From Portunus trituberculatus (taxonomy: Eukaryota; Arthropoda; Malacostraca; Decapoda; Portunidae): a stretch of 64,000 nucleotides of DNA. The stretch lies in contig NC_059300.1 in assembly GCF_017591435.1 (NCBI RefSeq), forward strand, positions 19,552,436 to 19,616,435. The letters run 5' to 3'. The translations under genes and the position numbers were made by a program. Below, piece by piece: positions 1 to 10,875 of the stretch; position 1 is the first letter of the stretch; the number at the start of each line of letters is the position of its first letter. The notes beneath the pieces were generated by a model that made no database searches, was not told where the DNA came from, and saw only the letters and a list, made by a program, of their open reading frames with translations.

Positions 1-690
1 TGTGTGTCCAGGTTACAGCTGTCTCGTTGATTAGGAGAGGATGTGGCGGGTGATTTCCTCCGAAGAAGGTGGCTCGTGTCTTGTCCGTATTTATTTTTAG
101 GCCTATATCCCTGCATTTGTTGACGACTGAGTTTAAAGCTTTCTGGGCTTTCTTCATTGCCCATGCTCCTGTGGATATGATGGCTATGTCGTCAGCGTAG
201 CAAAGTATCTTGGTGTCTGTCCCCAGTCTCAACGTGATCAAGTTTTCAGCTAGAACGTTGAATAAGAAGGGGCTGAGGATGCTCCCCTGTGGGGTACCGT
301 TTTCAAAGCTTCTTGTGTCTGACACTCGCCCTTGAAATGATACCTTTGCTATTCGGTTTGTCAGGAAATCCTTCGTCCATAGCAAGAGTTTTCCTGCCAC
401 GCCTTTCTTAGTTAAACTCTCTAAGATGGCTTCCTTGTTGGCCATCTCGAAAGCTTTCTCGAGGTCCATGAAGACCACTACTGCCGTTCTTCCTTTAATG
501 GTCGTGAGCATGTTCAGGATGCAGTCCTTGGTTCCTTTAATTTTTGTATAGGCGTAGGTGTGCGGGTGGAGCGCCCCACCTGCCAATGTAGCCGGTTCAG
601 TACCATTTTTCCGCTGTCTTCCCAGGCAGCTCAAGAGGAAATCGGTCTGAACTTGTTGTTTTCTCGTGGCTTTGGAATTGGTATGATAAC
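1..690 (-). mobile_element. Non-LTR retrotransposon RT fragment (I/Jockey-like), runs off left edge
   Basis: Read on the minus strand, about 1-575 is one open frame of reverse transcriptase with no stop, continuing past the window edge. From N to C it shows a VVFMDLEKAFE block (palm motif A), NGTPQGSILSPFLFNVL (about 269-304) and the catalytic YADDIAI at 188-199. Upstream, 590-690 carries the preceding RT block (IPIPKPRENNKFRPIS) in another frame, so at least one frameshift lies near 575-590, and a stop follows FRPIS. The element would have made cDNA by target-primed reverse transcription. It is a decayed 5'-truncated or partial copy. The clade is uncertain: I/Jockey-like from the TPQGSILSPFLF style. 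Confidence 0.8.
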
Positions 691-715
691 CGCCTCCACG
701 CGGTAATTTGCCTCA

Positions 716-828
716 CCTTATAAGGCGGTAGCCATGATGATCTTGTCTACTCCTGCTGGAGGGCGCCACCACGCTCACCTTATAAGGCGTCATCTCCCTT
801 CTCCCCCTACAGGGACTCCCTATATAAG
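716..828 (+). promoter_or_regulatory. Two CArG-type palindromes followed by a TATA box
   Basis: The 10-mer CCTTATAAGG, a perfect CC(A/T)6GG CArG box, occurs at 716-725 and again at 778-787, 62 bp apart, inside a longer direct repeat (CTCACCTTATAAGGCG). TATATAAG follows at 821-828. The spacing looks like a small promoter or an LTR/LINE 5' regulatory fragment sitting between two LINE remnants. Function is inference only; no downstream gene is intact. Confidence 0.35.
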
Positions 829-889
829 AATTCCTAGCTACATACATGAAGAGAAGATGAGGATTTGGACTAAATAAATACCCTAATAT

Positions 890-1490
890 TGGGTAATAAT
901 CCAGTACTGCTACTCAGTACAAGTAAGAATGAGCTGAAGAACTATAGGCCGACTGCATTATTAAATACAGTAGGTAAAGTATTTAGTGGAATGCTGAATG
1001 AAAGATTGTGTAAATGGATTGAGTGAGCTGGAGTATTAGGTGAGGAACAGAATGTCCTGTGTGGACATGAGGGCTGAGGATAACTTGTTTGTGGTGAATG
1101 AAATGATTGAGAAAAAAAGAAAGGAGGGAGGTAAATTGTATTTAGGTTTTTTGGATACAGAAAAAGCTTATGATAGGGTGGATAGGGAAATGTTAGTCAG
1201 AATCTTAGGAAAGATTGGGTTGAGTGAAAAAATAATCAACATATAGTGCATAGCATGTATATTGACACCAAAGCTAAATAGAGACTAGAAGATATAGAGA
1301 CAGACTGGGTGAAGAGTGAGAGAGGAGTTAGGCAAGGATGTATTTTGTTACCAACCCTTTTCAGTTTGTAAACAGAAAAGTTAGCAGCCAGATTGAGAAG
1401 AATGAATGTAGGAGTGAGAGTTGGGAATGAGAAGATAGGGGTGGTCCTTTATGCAGATGATGTGGTGGTCATGAGTGAGTGGGTGGGTGG
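890..1490 (+). mobile_element. LINE family K, RT domain fragment (broken)
   Basis: Scattered plus-strand frames read as consecutive blocks of one reverse transcriptase: ELKNYRPTALLNTVGK near 915, FLDTEKAYDRVDREML near 1150-1200, RGVRQGCILLPTLFSL near 1325 and YADDVVVMSE at 1450-1479. The blocks are separated by stops (for example the TGA near 1024) and frameshifts, so the copy is dead. The same family supplies the C-terminal region on the opposite strand at 2575-4255. It is cut off near 1490, shortly after the YADD motif, where unrelated LINE sequence starts. Confidence 0.75.
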
Positions 1491-1554
1491 CAGGTAGTAA
1501 TGGGGTGAGGGGGAAGGACATGTGCCACTACAAGATTCAAACAGTCAGTCAGTC

Positions 1555-1990
1555 ATGAGAAGAAACGCAAGCCAGAGCAGCCATTGCCTACATTTGCCTG
1601 GGCCATCCCGCACTCAGGTCTCACTTGCACCGCCTATGTCTGTCTCCTGATCCCTTCTACCTTGGTGTAGGACTATCCCTGAGACCATTGAACATTTCCT
1701 GCTCCACTGCCCACGCTTCCACATCCACCACATTGCACTACGCTCAAGGCTCTCCGCCCTGGCCATCACAACACTCGATCTGCCCACCCTCCTGGCAGCC
1801 TCAGGCATCCACCCCTCCCAGCAACCTGCTGTCCTTCACCTTACCTGTGCCTTCATGAGGAAGACCAGTCAGCTACCATGCCTGTGATACCCACACAGAA
1901 CTACCACAAGGCTCATAAGGATCCAAAGATCTTCATGGCCTTAACATCAACAACAACAACAAAGCAAGCCACAGCAGTTGTTGTCTTTGT
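1555..1990 (+). mobile_element. 3' end of an I/Nimb-like LINE (C-terminal zinc-like region)
   Basis: Joined across one frameshift near 1670, the plus strand reads GHPALRSHLHRL, then PETIEHFLLHCPRFH and LTCAFMRKTSQLPCL, ending in a stop near 1886. This is the small His/Cys-containing C-terminal region that follows the RNase H domain in I/Nimb-type LINE ORF2 proteins. After the stop comes a (CAA)n-rich tail (about 1945-1962) and then a long (AT)n tract. Only the last about 110 codons are present. Confidence 0.65.
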
Positions 1991-2002
1991 AGCAAAAGCA
2001 AG

Positions 2003-2570
<568 letters not shown>

Positions 2571-2574
2571 TAAT

Positions 2575-4255
2575 CATCCCTACACCTCACTCGCCACATT
2601 TTCTCCAGATACTCCCTCACAGCCTCCATCATCCCTTCACTCATCACTCTACACAGTGCCAGAAGCAACACCATCCATTCCCTTCCTGTCTTCTCCACCT
2701 TTTCATCCCTATTATGTCCTTATTCACTCAAGATCACTTGCATCATCTCATGCCTGTCTCATACTTCTCACACTCCAGCATGACATGCTTCACCGCCTCG
2801 TCCTCCCCCATGTCACACATCTGGCACACTCTGCTGCCGGACTCAGACCACCTGTAGTTCCTTGCATTCACATTCATACACTGTGCCCTCGCTTGGAAGA
2901 GGCCGCCATCATACCACCTTTCATACATTGGGGCTTCCTCTTCCTTGTACCATTCCAGAGTACTCTTTCGTTCCATCTCATTCTTCCTTATATTCAGTCC
3001 CACACACTTCACCTCTCTGTCTATCTCACTCTTCCATTTCTTCGCATACCATTCCGTTCCTACTCTGCCTTCTCTTGTCACGATCCATTCACACTCATTT
3101 TGATTCCTCCCAGCCATTCTCATCCCCCATACCACTTGTAATCCACTCCTCTCTGTCATTCTCATGCACCTCTTCCTCCATTGGCTCCCACTTTCATTCC
3201 ACAGGTACACTTTCTTCACTATTCTTTCATCATTCATTCTTTCCAACCTAACTTTGCACCTAACTTTACAGGAGGAGTTAGTAAACACCTACCGAAACAA
3301 TAACTTACTCCCAGTGAGATCTAATAGCACTAGTTGAGGGAGTACTGTGAACCTTCCATTAAAGCTAGTTGTGATCTCGCGGAATGTTTCCCTTTGTGTC
3401 TCACAACTCAAGGGGGCAGTCAAAGCCTACCCTTTAAAGACAACTCTCCTTCACACAAAACTACATGCACTTACCACACATACACCCTTCACTTCAAATC
3501 AAAATTTAAAAGAAATCATTCATCCTTTTCACTGGTAAACTCTGGAACTTCCTCCCTGTATCTGTATTTCCGAATTCCTACAACTTGTCTTCTTTTAAGA
3601 GGGAGGTATCAAGGCATTTGCTCCCCTAATTCTGACTGCCGGTTTTGGCACTTTTTACACTTTTTAGAGAGCCAGCACTCAAGTGGGCCTTTTTTTACTT
3701 TCTTTTTTTTTTTGCTCTTGGCTGGCCCTCTTCCCTACGTAAAACCTAAGTGTGGCTTTAACTAGTCTTTCCCTAAAAGTGCTCCATCCCATATCACCTC
3801 TCAAAGCTTCTATTGCTATGTACCTCAGTGCATTCAGTGTCATTCTACCTTTTCTATTCTCTCCCACTTCTAGTTTGCCAATTTCACTTTCATTCCATGC
3901 AATCACATCCATACCATACATTATGCTGGGCACAGCCACACTCTTCCACACTTCTCTCAGCACATCATATTTGCTTGCTCTCATTTTTGCTGCACTCCCC
4001 AATCATCCAACCCACAGATTCACTAAGCCTAACTTTTCATTCTTTGTCTTTTCACACCCCACTTGGACTCACCCACATCCTCAAGTACTTATATTCTCAT
4101 GCCTGATTCATCTCATTCTCTCCAATTCTCCATACTGCATTGTTTTCATCCTCAGACCTATTCACTATCACCTTACTTTTTTTCATTACTAAACCTAACT
4201 CCAAAGTCTCTCCCATATCCATCCACAACATCTAACATTCTCTACAACTCTCATT
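2575..4255 (-). mobile_element. LINE family K, C-terminal part of ORF2, split by a nested insertion
   Basis: On the minus strand, 3745-4002 encodes the post-RT region (AVPSIMYGMDVIAWNESEIG then GWSTFRERLVKATLR) and 2743-3260 continues it (RLERMNDERIVKKVYLWNES through VCQMCDMGEDEAVKHVMLEC, a Cys/His pattern near the end). The two parts are contiguous in the family but are interrupted here by a Jockey-derived insert at 3267-3744. Further upstream (4002-4255) the frame carries ENNAVWRIGENEMNQ with stops. It is the same family as 890-1490, in opposite orientation. Confidence 0.8.
3267..3744 (+). mobile_element. Internally deleted Jockey-like (J) element nested in LINE K
   Basis: About 480 bp made of the J 5' leader (similar to 12640-12945 read on the minus strand, including the VSLCVSQLKGA stretch) fused directly to the J C-terminus and 3' end (SLVNSGTSSLYLYF, a block matching 5764-6110, then the GAGAGCCAGCACTCAAGTGG tail). 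All EN and RT sequence is missing. It interrupts the K frame, and both flanks carry a short ACCTAA-type duplication (about 3257-3264 and 3744-3750). It is therefore a mobilised, non-autonomous derivative rather than a simple decay product. Confidence 0.7.
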
Positions 4256-4300
4256 GAACCCATATATCCTTCTAGAATTCTTGGTGCCAGACTACCAGCA

Positions 4301-4320
4301 TGACGTCATGCATGACGTCA
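4301..4320. promoter_or_regulatory. 20-bp perfect palindrome with two CRE sites
   Basis: TGACGTCATGCATGACGTCA is self-complementary over all 20 bases and contains two full consensus CREB/ATF sites (TGACGTCA) at 4301-4308 and 4313-4320, 12 bp apart. It lies in about 180 bp of sequence (4256-4437) between two LINE remnants where I see no gene. Binding is inferred from the consensus only. Confidence 0.4.
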
Positions 4321-4437
4321 AGCTGTTGGACAGCACAGCCTATGGGAAATTAGTAATTATGAGTAAGTATGTAGATAAAAATGGATTTTACATTAAAAAA
4401 AATCCTGTTTTCTTTCATTCACATATACTGCAAACAT

Positions 4438-5517
4438 TATTGGTACTAATATCTATCCCTGTGGAACTCCACTTATGACTCTCTTCCAGACCGATTTTTT
4501 ATCTCTTATAATTGTTCTCCTTTCTCTGTCTTTTAGAAAGTCAGCCATCCATTTCAGAAGTCCTCCATTTTGTTCAAGTTTCCACAGTAACTTTCTGTGC
4601 AGAATATTGTCAAATGCCTTCTTTAGAGCTAAGAATATGCAATCCACCCATCCATTCCTTTCTTGTACTATGTCAACCACTCTTGAGAAGAAGCCTATTA
4701 AATTTGTGACACATGATTGTCCTCTTCTGAATCCATACTGTCTATCTGTCAAAGTACCTTTCTCCTCCAGATATTCTATTAATTTCTATTACACTGATCA
4801 ATGACACTGGTCTGTAGTTTAATGGATCCTCCTTATTTTTCCCTTTGAATATGGGCACAGTATCCACTCTTTTTTAATCTGTTGGTACTTTACCCTCTGT
4901 TAAGGAACTTATTATGATTCTGTGGACTTTGTCTACTAACTGGTGATTATATTTCTTTACAATCCAGTTTGACACTCCATTGGGACCTGAGGTTTTCCTT
5001 ACATCTCGTTCTTCCATTATTTTACTTACTTCTGCTGACACTTGTATTTCACGAACACCATCACTTAATTCCACTGGGGTTTGACATTTAAAGTTGCTTT
5101 CTCTGGGTAAGACTGACTGGAAGCCGTTGTTCATCACTCCTGCCATATCTTCTGGGTCTTCATACATTTCATTATTGTATTTTAGTTTGCTTATTTCTCC
5201 ATTGTTTTTCACCTTGCAGCTTACATATCTGTAAAACAATTTTGGCTGGTCCTTACATTTATTCACTGCATCCTTGTAGTTTTTCAGTTCCACTCTCCAA
5301 ATCTTGACATACGTTTCTTTTCTGGGCATAGTCTTATATTTCTTCTCCATCTGTTCCAAGCTCTTTCTCTTTTCGTCCTTGCTAACCCAAATCTTTTGTT
5401 AAACCACTCCTTGTGTCTAGAATTGTCTATTTTCTTGATTGTCACATGTTTCATTATTCCTTTATTATACTTCTCCATCAAAATATTCCACTTGTCTTCA
5501 GTTTCCTCTGCATATAA
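4438..5517 (-). mobile_element. CR1-like LINE family E fragment
   Basis: Minus-strand frames give, in protein order, the EN-RT linker (KEWFNKRFGLARTKRERAWN near 5360-5420), RT blocks (VRKTSGPNGVSNWIVKKYN in 4874-5359) and palm motif A/B region (DRQYGFRRGQSCVTNLIGFF, LALKKAFDNILHRKLLWKLE, SGVPQG in 4453-4752). It is truncated at both ends: it stops after VPQG before the catalytic YADD block, and lacks the endonuclease. Similar in layout to families A, B and D. Confidence 0.8.
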
Positions 5518-7187
5518 AATTAAGTGAGAAGAAAGCGTTGTACAGAAAGACCACAGGAGGAGAGAAGGCATATAGTTAGCAAGATTATATGAGCAGTTAG
5601 CATAAAAATAGTGGTAGAAGACATCAGAAGATGTAACATTCAGACAGTGAAAAAGGTAATGAAAACATTTGATTTTTTTATGTAGGGAAGAGGGCTAGCC
5701 AAGGGAAAAAAAATAAATAAAAAGGCCCACTTGAGCACTGGCTCTCTGCAAAGAGGAAAAGCGTCAGCCAAAATCAGGGAGCAAATGCCACAATACCTCC
5801 CTCTTAAAAGAAGAGAAGTTGTAGGAAGTCAGAAATAGAGATGCAGAGAGGGAGTTCCAGAGTTTACCAGTGAAAGGTATGAACGACCAAAAGTACTGGT
5901 TAACTCTTGCTTTAGAGAATTGGACAGAATAAGGATGAGAGGAAGAAGAAAGCCTTGTGCAGCGAGGCCGCAGGAGGAGAGGAGGCATGCAGTTAGCAAG
6001 ATCAGTAAAACAGTCAGAGGAGGAGCGTTGATGAGATGAAAAACTTTTGATTTTACTCTATCTAATAAAACTGTGAGTGGAACCCTCCATACATGTGAAG
6101 AATACTCCATACATGGGCAGATAAAGGCCTTGTATTGATTTAGCAGTTGTGGGTATAAGAAAAGCTGGTAAAAACCTTGACTGAAAACATCTAACTTTAT
6201 AGAAGCGGTTTTAGCAAGAGATGAGAAGTAAAGTTTCTTGTTTAAATTTTAAGTAAGGGACAGACTGACGATATTCAGGGTAGAAGAATAGGACATTTTA
6301 GTGTCATTGAAGAATAGAGGATAGTTATCTAGAAGGTTGTGTCAAGTTGATAACTGGAGGAATTGAGTTTTTGAGGCATTGAATTCTACTAAGTTTTCTC
6401 TGCCCCAATCTGAGAGATATCAGAAGTTAGAGATTCTTTGGAGTCTCTAAGGGGTCTGTTAACTTATTAAAGGATTAGTTGTCTCTGGAAAAAAAAAAAA
6501 AACATGGAAAAGTGAAGTGTGTTATTTATTATCAGCATAAGAATGGATAGAGCAAAAAGGTCTGATTTAGAACAGGGGTTCTCAACATGGGGTTTGAAAA
6601 GCTCCAGGGGTTCACAAGATTTCCAGAGGTACTTAGATAACTTATCTAATAATATCCTTTGCATTATTGGATTAGTGTCAGTCATTAAATTAACACCAAG
6701 AAGATTTCCAGGGTGTTGCATTATGTATGTTCCAGTGGCCTTCGAGTAGTCAGGGACTGTAATTTTGAGAGGCTTGACTATTGTTGAATCCCTGTTCCAA
6801 CTGCCAGCTTTAATGAAGAGTTCTCAATGAAAGAGTTTGGGTACTATGAGTTTGGAACAGTTTTGAGGCTGGTATTCACATCTGAGACAATTCGACCATT
6901 TATAAATGTGACATAACATAACAACATAAATAATAGGATAACAAAGGGCCACCAGGGCCCATCTAGGTTATCCTGTATCAGTCGCACAGCGACCTCGTCA
7001 TCAGTACTTAAAGATACACTTACAAGTACACAATACATTATATACTAATTCTAAATATTTGGCCCATTAACAGGGCTAAGTCCTGCAGCAAATTCCTCTA
7101 CAATCTGTGATCCCCATACATGGGGATCATGTCTTGTTTAACTATAGTAAATTTCTTATAAAAACTATCATGCAGCGCTATACATAA

Positions 7188-10136
7188 TTATAAATCTAAT
7201 AAATTTAAGTGCTTATCTAATCTGTTTTTAAACATTGTCAAACTAGTGCTATTTACAACCGTCTCTGGCAATGCATTCCAGAAGTCTACCACCCTATGAC
7301 TAAAGAAATATTTTCTTATATCTAACCTGCAGCCTTGCTTTCTAATCTTCCTGCCATGATTTCTAGTCCTACTTCCCTCCTCTAAGGTAAAGAAAGATCT
7401 CACATCTATGTAGTTTGTATCTGAGAACATTTTAAATAACTCTATCATATCCCTCTTATACATCTCCTCTCAAATGAAAACATGTTTAATTCCTTTAATC
7501 TATCTCTATACTCCAGGCACTTTAATGCTGGTATCATCCTAGTTGCTCTTCTCTGAACTGCTTCTAACATGTTGATATCCTGCCTATAGTGGGGTGACCA
7601 GGCCTGTATGCAATACTCTAAATGGGGCCTAACATAGGAATTATATAAGCTACGCACCACTTCCTTACTTTTATAACTAACATTTCTATTTATAAAACCC
7701 AGGATCCTATTTGCCCTATTTCTTGCTTCTAAACATTGCTTTGAAAATTTCATAGTCCTGTCTATCACTACTCCTAAATCCTTTCCTTCCTCTACTGCCT
7801 CTAGCCAACATCCCTCCATCTCATAGTTAAAGTTTGTGTTGTCTTTACCTAAATGCATAACCTGACACTTTTAGAATTAAACTCCATCTGCCACCTGTCT
7901 GCCCATGCTATCAGCCTGTCCAGGTCTCGTTGTATTCTGTAATTGTCCTTTTCACCCTGTACTGCACATGCTATCTTAGTATCATCTGCAAACTTTGATA
8001 CTTTGCTACTAATTCCTATATCTAAATCGTTAATGTACACCAAGAAAAGAAGAGGTCCTAGCACTGATCCTTGGGGTACCCACTAACCACTTCCTTCCAC
8101 TCAGACATTGCCCCATTTAATACTACTCTCTGTTTCCTATCAGAAAGCCATTCACTAATCCAATCAACTAACCTACCCCCTATCCCATGTAGTCTCAATT
8201 TGTACACTAGCCTCCTATGCGGTACCTTATCAAACGCCTTGCTAAAATCTAGATATATAACATCTATGCTATTTCCATCATCTAACTCCTTGGTAATATA
8301 TTCTAAGATATCGAGCAAATTTGTAAGACAGGACCTCCCTGATCTAAAGCCATGTTGGGTATCTCTAATTAATCTATTCTCATTTAAATGCTCCCAAATA
8401 CTACCCTTAATGATTTTCTCTAGTATCTTACATACTATACTAGTTAAACTGATCGGTCTATAATTATTTGCATCATCCTTCCTACCTTTTTTAAATATTG
8501 GAGTAACATTAGCTAACTTCCAGTCCTGAGGTATCTCAGCAAACCTAAGTGATCTTTCAAAGATTAACTTAAGTGCTTCAGAAATACTGTCTACACCCTC
8601 CCTAAGTACTCTGGCATGTAGCTCATCAGGACCACTAGCTTTCCTATCGTCTAGTTCAAGAATAAATTTCCTAATAATTCCCGGTTTTATATCAATATTT
8701 TCTAAAGCTCTTAAACTACTCGTCGCACTGTTTGTAACAGGATTTCCTATTCTTTCCTAGTAAATACTGAAGAAAATTGTTCATTCAATAATTCTACTAT
8801 GTCTTCATTTTGATCCACTACTACACCATCTTTTCTGAGTGGTCCAATCCTATCCTTATTTCTTTTATCACTGACCTTGTAATAACTATATAATTTTTGG
8901 GATCTTTACTCCCAGCTCTAGCTAGTTTTATCTCTGCCTGCCTTTTACTTTTTTTATAACCTTACTCAAATCATCTCTGACCTGTCTGTACCTAATCAAA
9001 TCTACATCTTCCCACTTTTCTGCAACTCTCTGTATGCCCTCTTCTTCTCTCTGATCTGGCTACCTATCTCATGAGTCCACCATAATGGCTTCCTGTTTCT
9101 CTGCCTTATATCTTTGTAAGGGATACACTGCATCACTATACCCTTTACTACAACCTTAAAATATCCCACATCTCCTGTGCAGTTTTATTTCCAAAACTAT
9201 CTTCCCAGTTTACCTCTCCTAATAACTGACGTAACCTACCATAATTGCCTTTCTGATAGTTTGGGACTCTAGTCTTATTCACTATATTATCCCTACTGGA
9301 ATTAATGATAAATCTAATTATATGATGGTCACTGTTTGCTAAAGTCTCTCCTACCTCAACTTCCTTTAAACAATGCTCAATATTTGTTAGTACTATGTCT
9401 AAAACCTTCCTCCCCCTAGTAGGTTTATCTACCATCTGCACTAAATAGTTATCCTGAAAACTTTCCATAAACTTATTTTCACTAGTATCTCCTACCATCC
9501 TCTCCCAGTTTACTGACTTAAGATTAAAATCCCCTAAGATAATTGTCTGACTAGTACACCCCCTATTTATCTCATCTACCATAAGGTTGTCTACATCTGC
9601 TGACTGGTTAGGTGGTCTATAAAAAGCTCCTACTCTAATAACCTTACTTTTGTTTACTCTAACATCCAGCCATAAGGACTCTACTTAATACCATTAACCT
9701 GACTGGAAATGAAGGATTTTTTTACATAAATAACTACTCCTCCACCTATCCTACCAATTCTCTGGTGTAAATACATAATGTATCCATCTACTTCATATTC
9801 TTTCCTATTTTCCCTAAACTTTTCCTCATTTACCCATGCCTCTGTGACACATACAACATCTAAGTCCTCCTCAACTATATAACTAGATAACTCGTCCTTC
9901 TTGTTCCTAAGACTCCTGGCATTTACATAAAAACATTTAAGTCCTGCTACCTTCCTAGATGCTGTCTCCTTATTTGGAATCCTAATCTTATTCTCTCCTA
10001 TTTGCACCTGGAAATCTTTCCTAATCTTTTCACTATCTCTGTTTATCCTATCTAATTTATGTCTAGCATCTTTCTTCTGGAATGCATTTGCTACCTCACC
10101 CCTACACTCCATCCCAACTCCCCTCCAGACATCCAC
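7188..10136 (-). pseudogene. CR1 ORF2: APE endonuclease plus reverse transcriptase (broken)
   Basis: Reading right to left: endonuclease start LKCFYVNARSLRNKKDELSS and VVCVTEAWVNEE (9681-10136), ILGDFNLKSVNW and SDHHIIRF (9148-9582), RT palm YLDFSKAFDKVPHRRL (8058-8318), LGPLLFLVYINDLD and the catalytic FADDTK (FADD at 7981-7992), then thumb LEARNRANRILGFINRNVSYK and RPHLEYCIQAWSPHYRQDI (7445-7858) and the C-terminus (7188-7463). The protein cuts target DNA and copies element RNA. At least four frameshifts or stops split it, including one right after the PQG region near 8060. All catalytic blocks can be read. Confidence 0.85.
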
Positions 10137-10875
10137 TCAGCACATCCACACCCTTCCTACTCAGATGCACACCATCCCTAGCATACAAATCCCTTCGCCC
10201 ATAGAACCTATCCCATACATCCACAAAGCTGACACCCACATCCTTACACATCCCTTTTACCCGATCATTCACACCAATGGCTCTAGACAACCATTCCTGC
10301 TAACATACACACGAGGCAAGATTCCTGACACTACACACCTCCTACCACTCTCCCTTATCTTGCCTAACATTTCCCGAAATCTTGCCACTAACTCCTCCGA
10401 CCCACCTGCTCTGACATCGTTCCCACCTACGTGCAAAACTACTACACCCTCCTCTCCATCCCCCAACCCTCTTCTGCACCTCCTCACTCACTGCCTTCAC
10501 ACCTGCACCAGGCATACACACGTTCGTCCTCCTATCCCTGTCTTTCCCACAGAAAGTGCTATCTAAATACCTAACCTGAGAGTCACCCACCACACACACC
10601 TGAGGTGTGCTAGCACAACCATCCTCCTCCTCTCCTCTACCCCTTCTTTCTCCTTTCACTCACCACAACCACTTCATTCACTCCACTCTTTCACTCTCCC
10701 TCCCCTCCAACAAACCGAACCTATTTTCACACTCAACAGGTTTAGTCCTATCCTCCCTAACTGCCTCCGCTTTCCTTCCCCTCGCAACCTGCCATCTCTG
10801 CCCATCCTGACTACTATCTTTCCCCGTCTGGCTCGCCTGCTCCCTCTTCCCCACTCTGCTCTTCCCGACATAGAG
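10102..10875 (-). pseudogene. CR1 ORF1 with SGNH/GDSL esterase-like domain (frameshifted)
   Basis: Three overlapping minus-strand frames together cover the domain: CVVGDSQVRYLDS (nucleophile block I, GDS at 10579-10587), VVVLHVGGNDVRAGG (block III GGND) near 10430, and RDLYARDGVHLSRKG (block V, catalytic D and H of DGVHL) near 10190. Two frameshifts separate them. The N-terminal stretch (10678-10875) is basic and polar. In CR1 elements ORF1 proteins of this type are known to carry an esterase domain thought to act in RNP or membrane handling of the element. The Ser, Asp and His of the triad are all visible, but the frame is not intact. Confidence 0.8.

Noticed and set aside
1625..1858. Proline/serine-rich 77-residue protein
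   Set aside because: Out-of-frame shadow of the I-like LINE C-terminus, which reads PETIEHFLLHCPRFH in the neighbouring frame.
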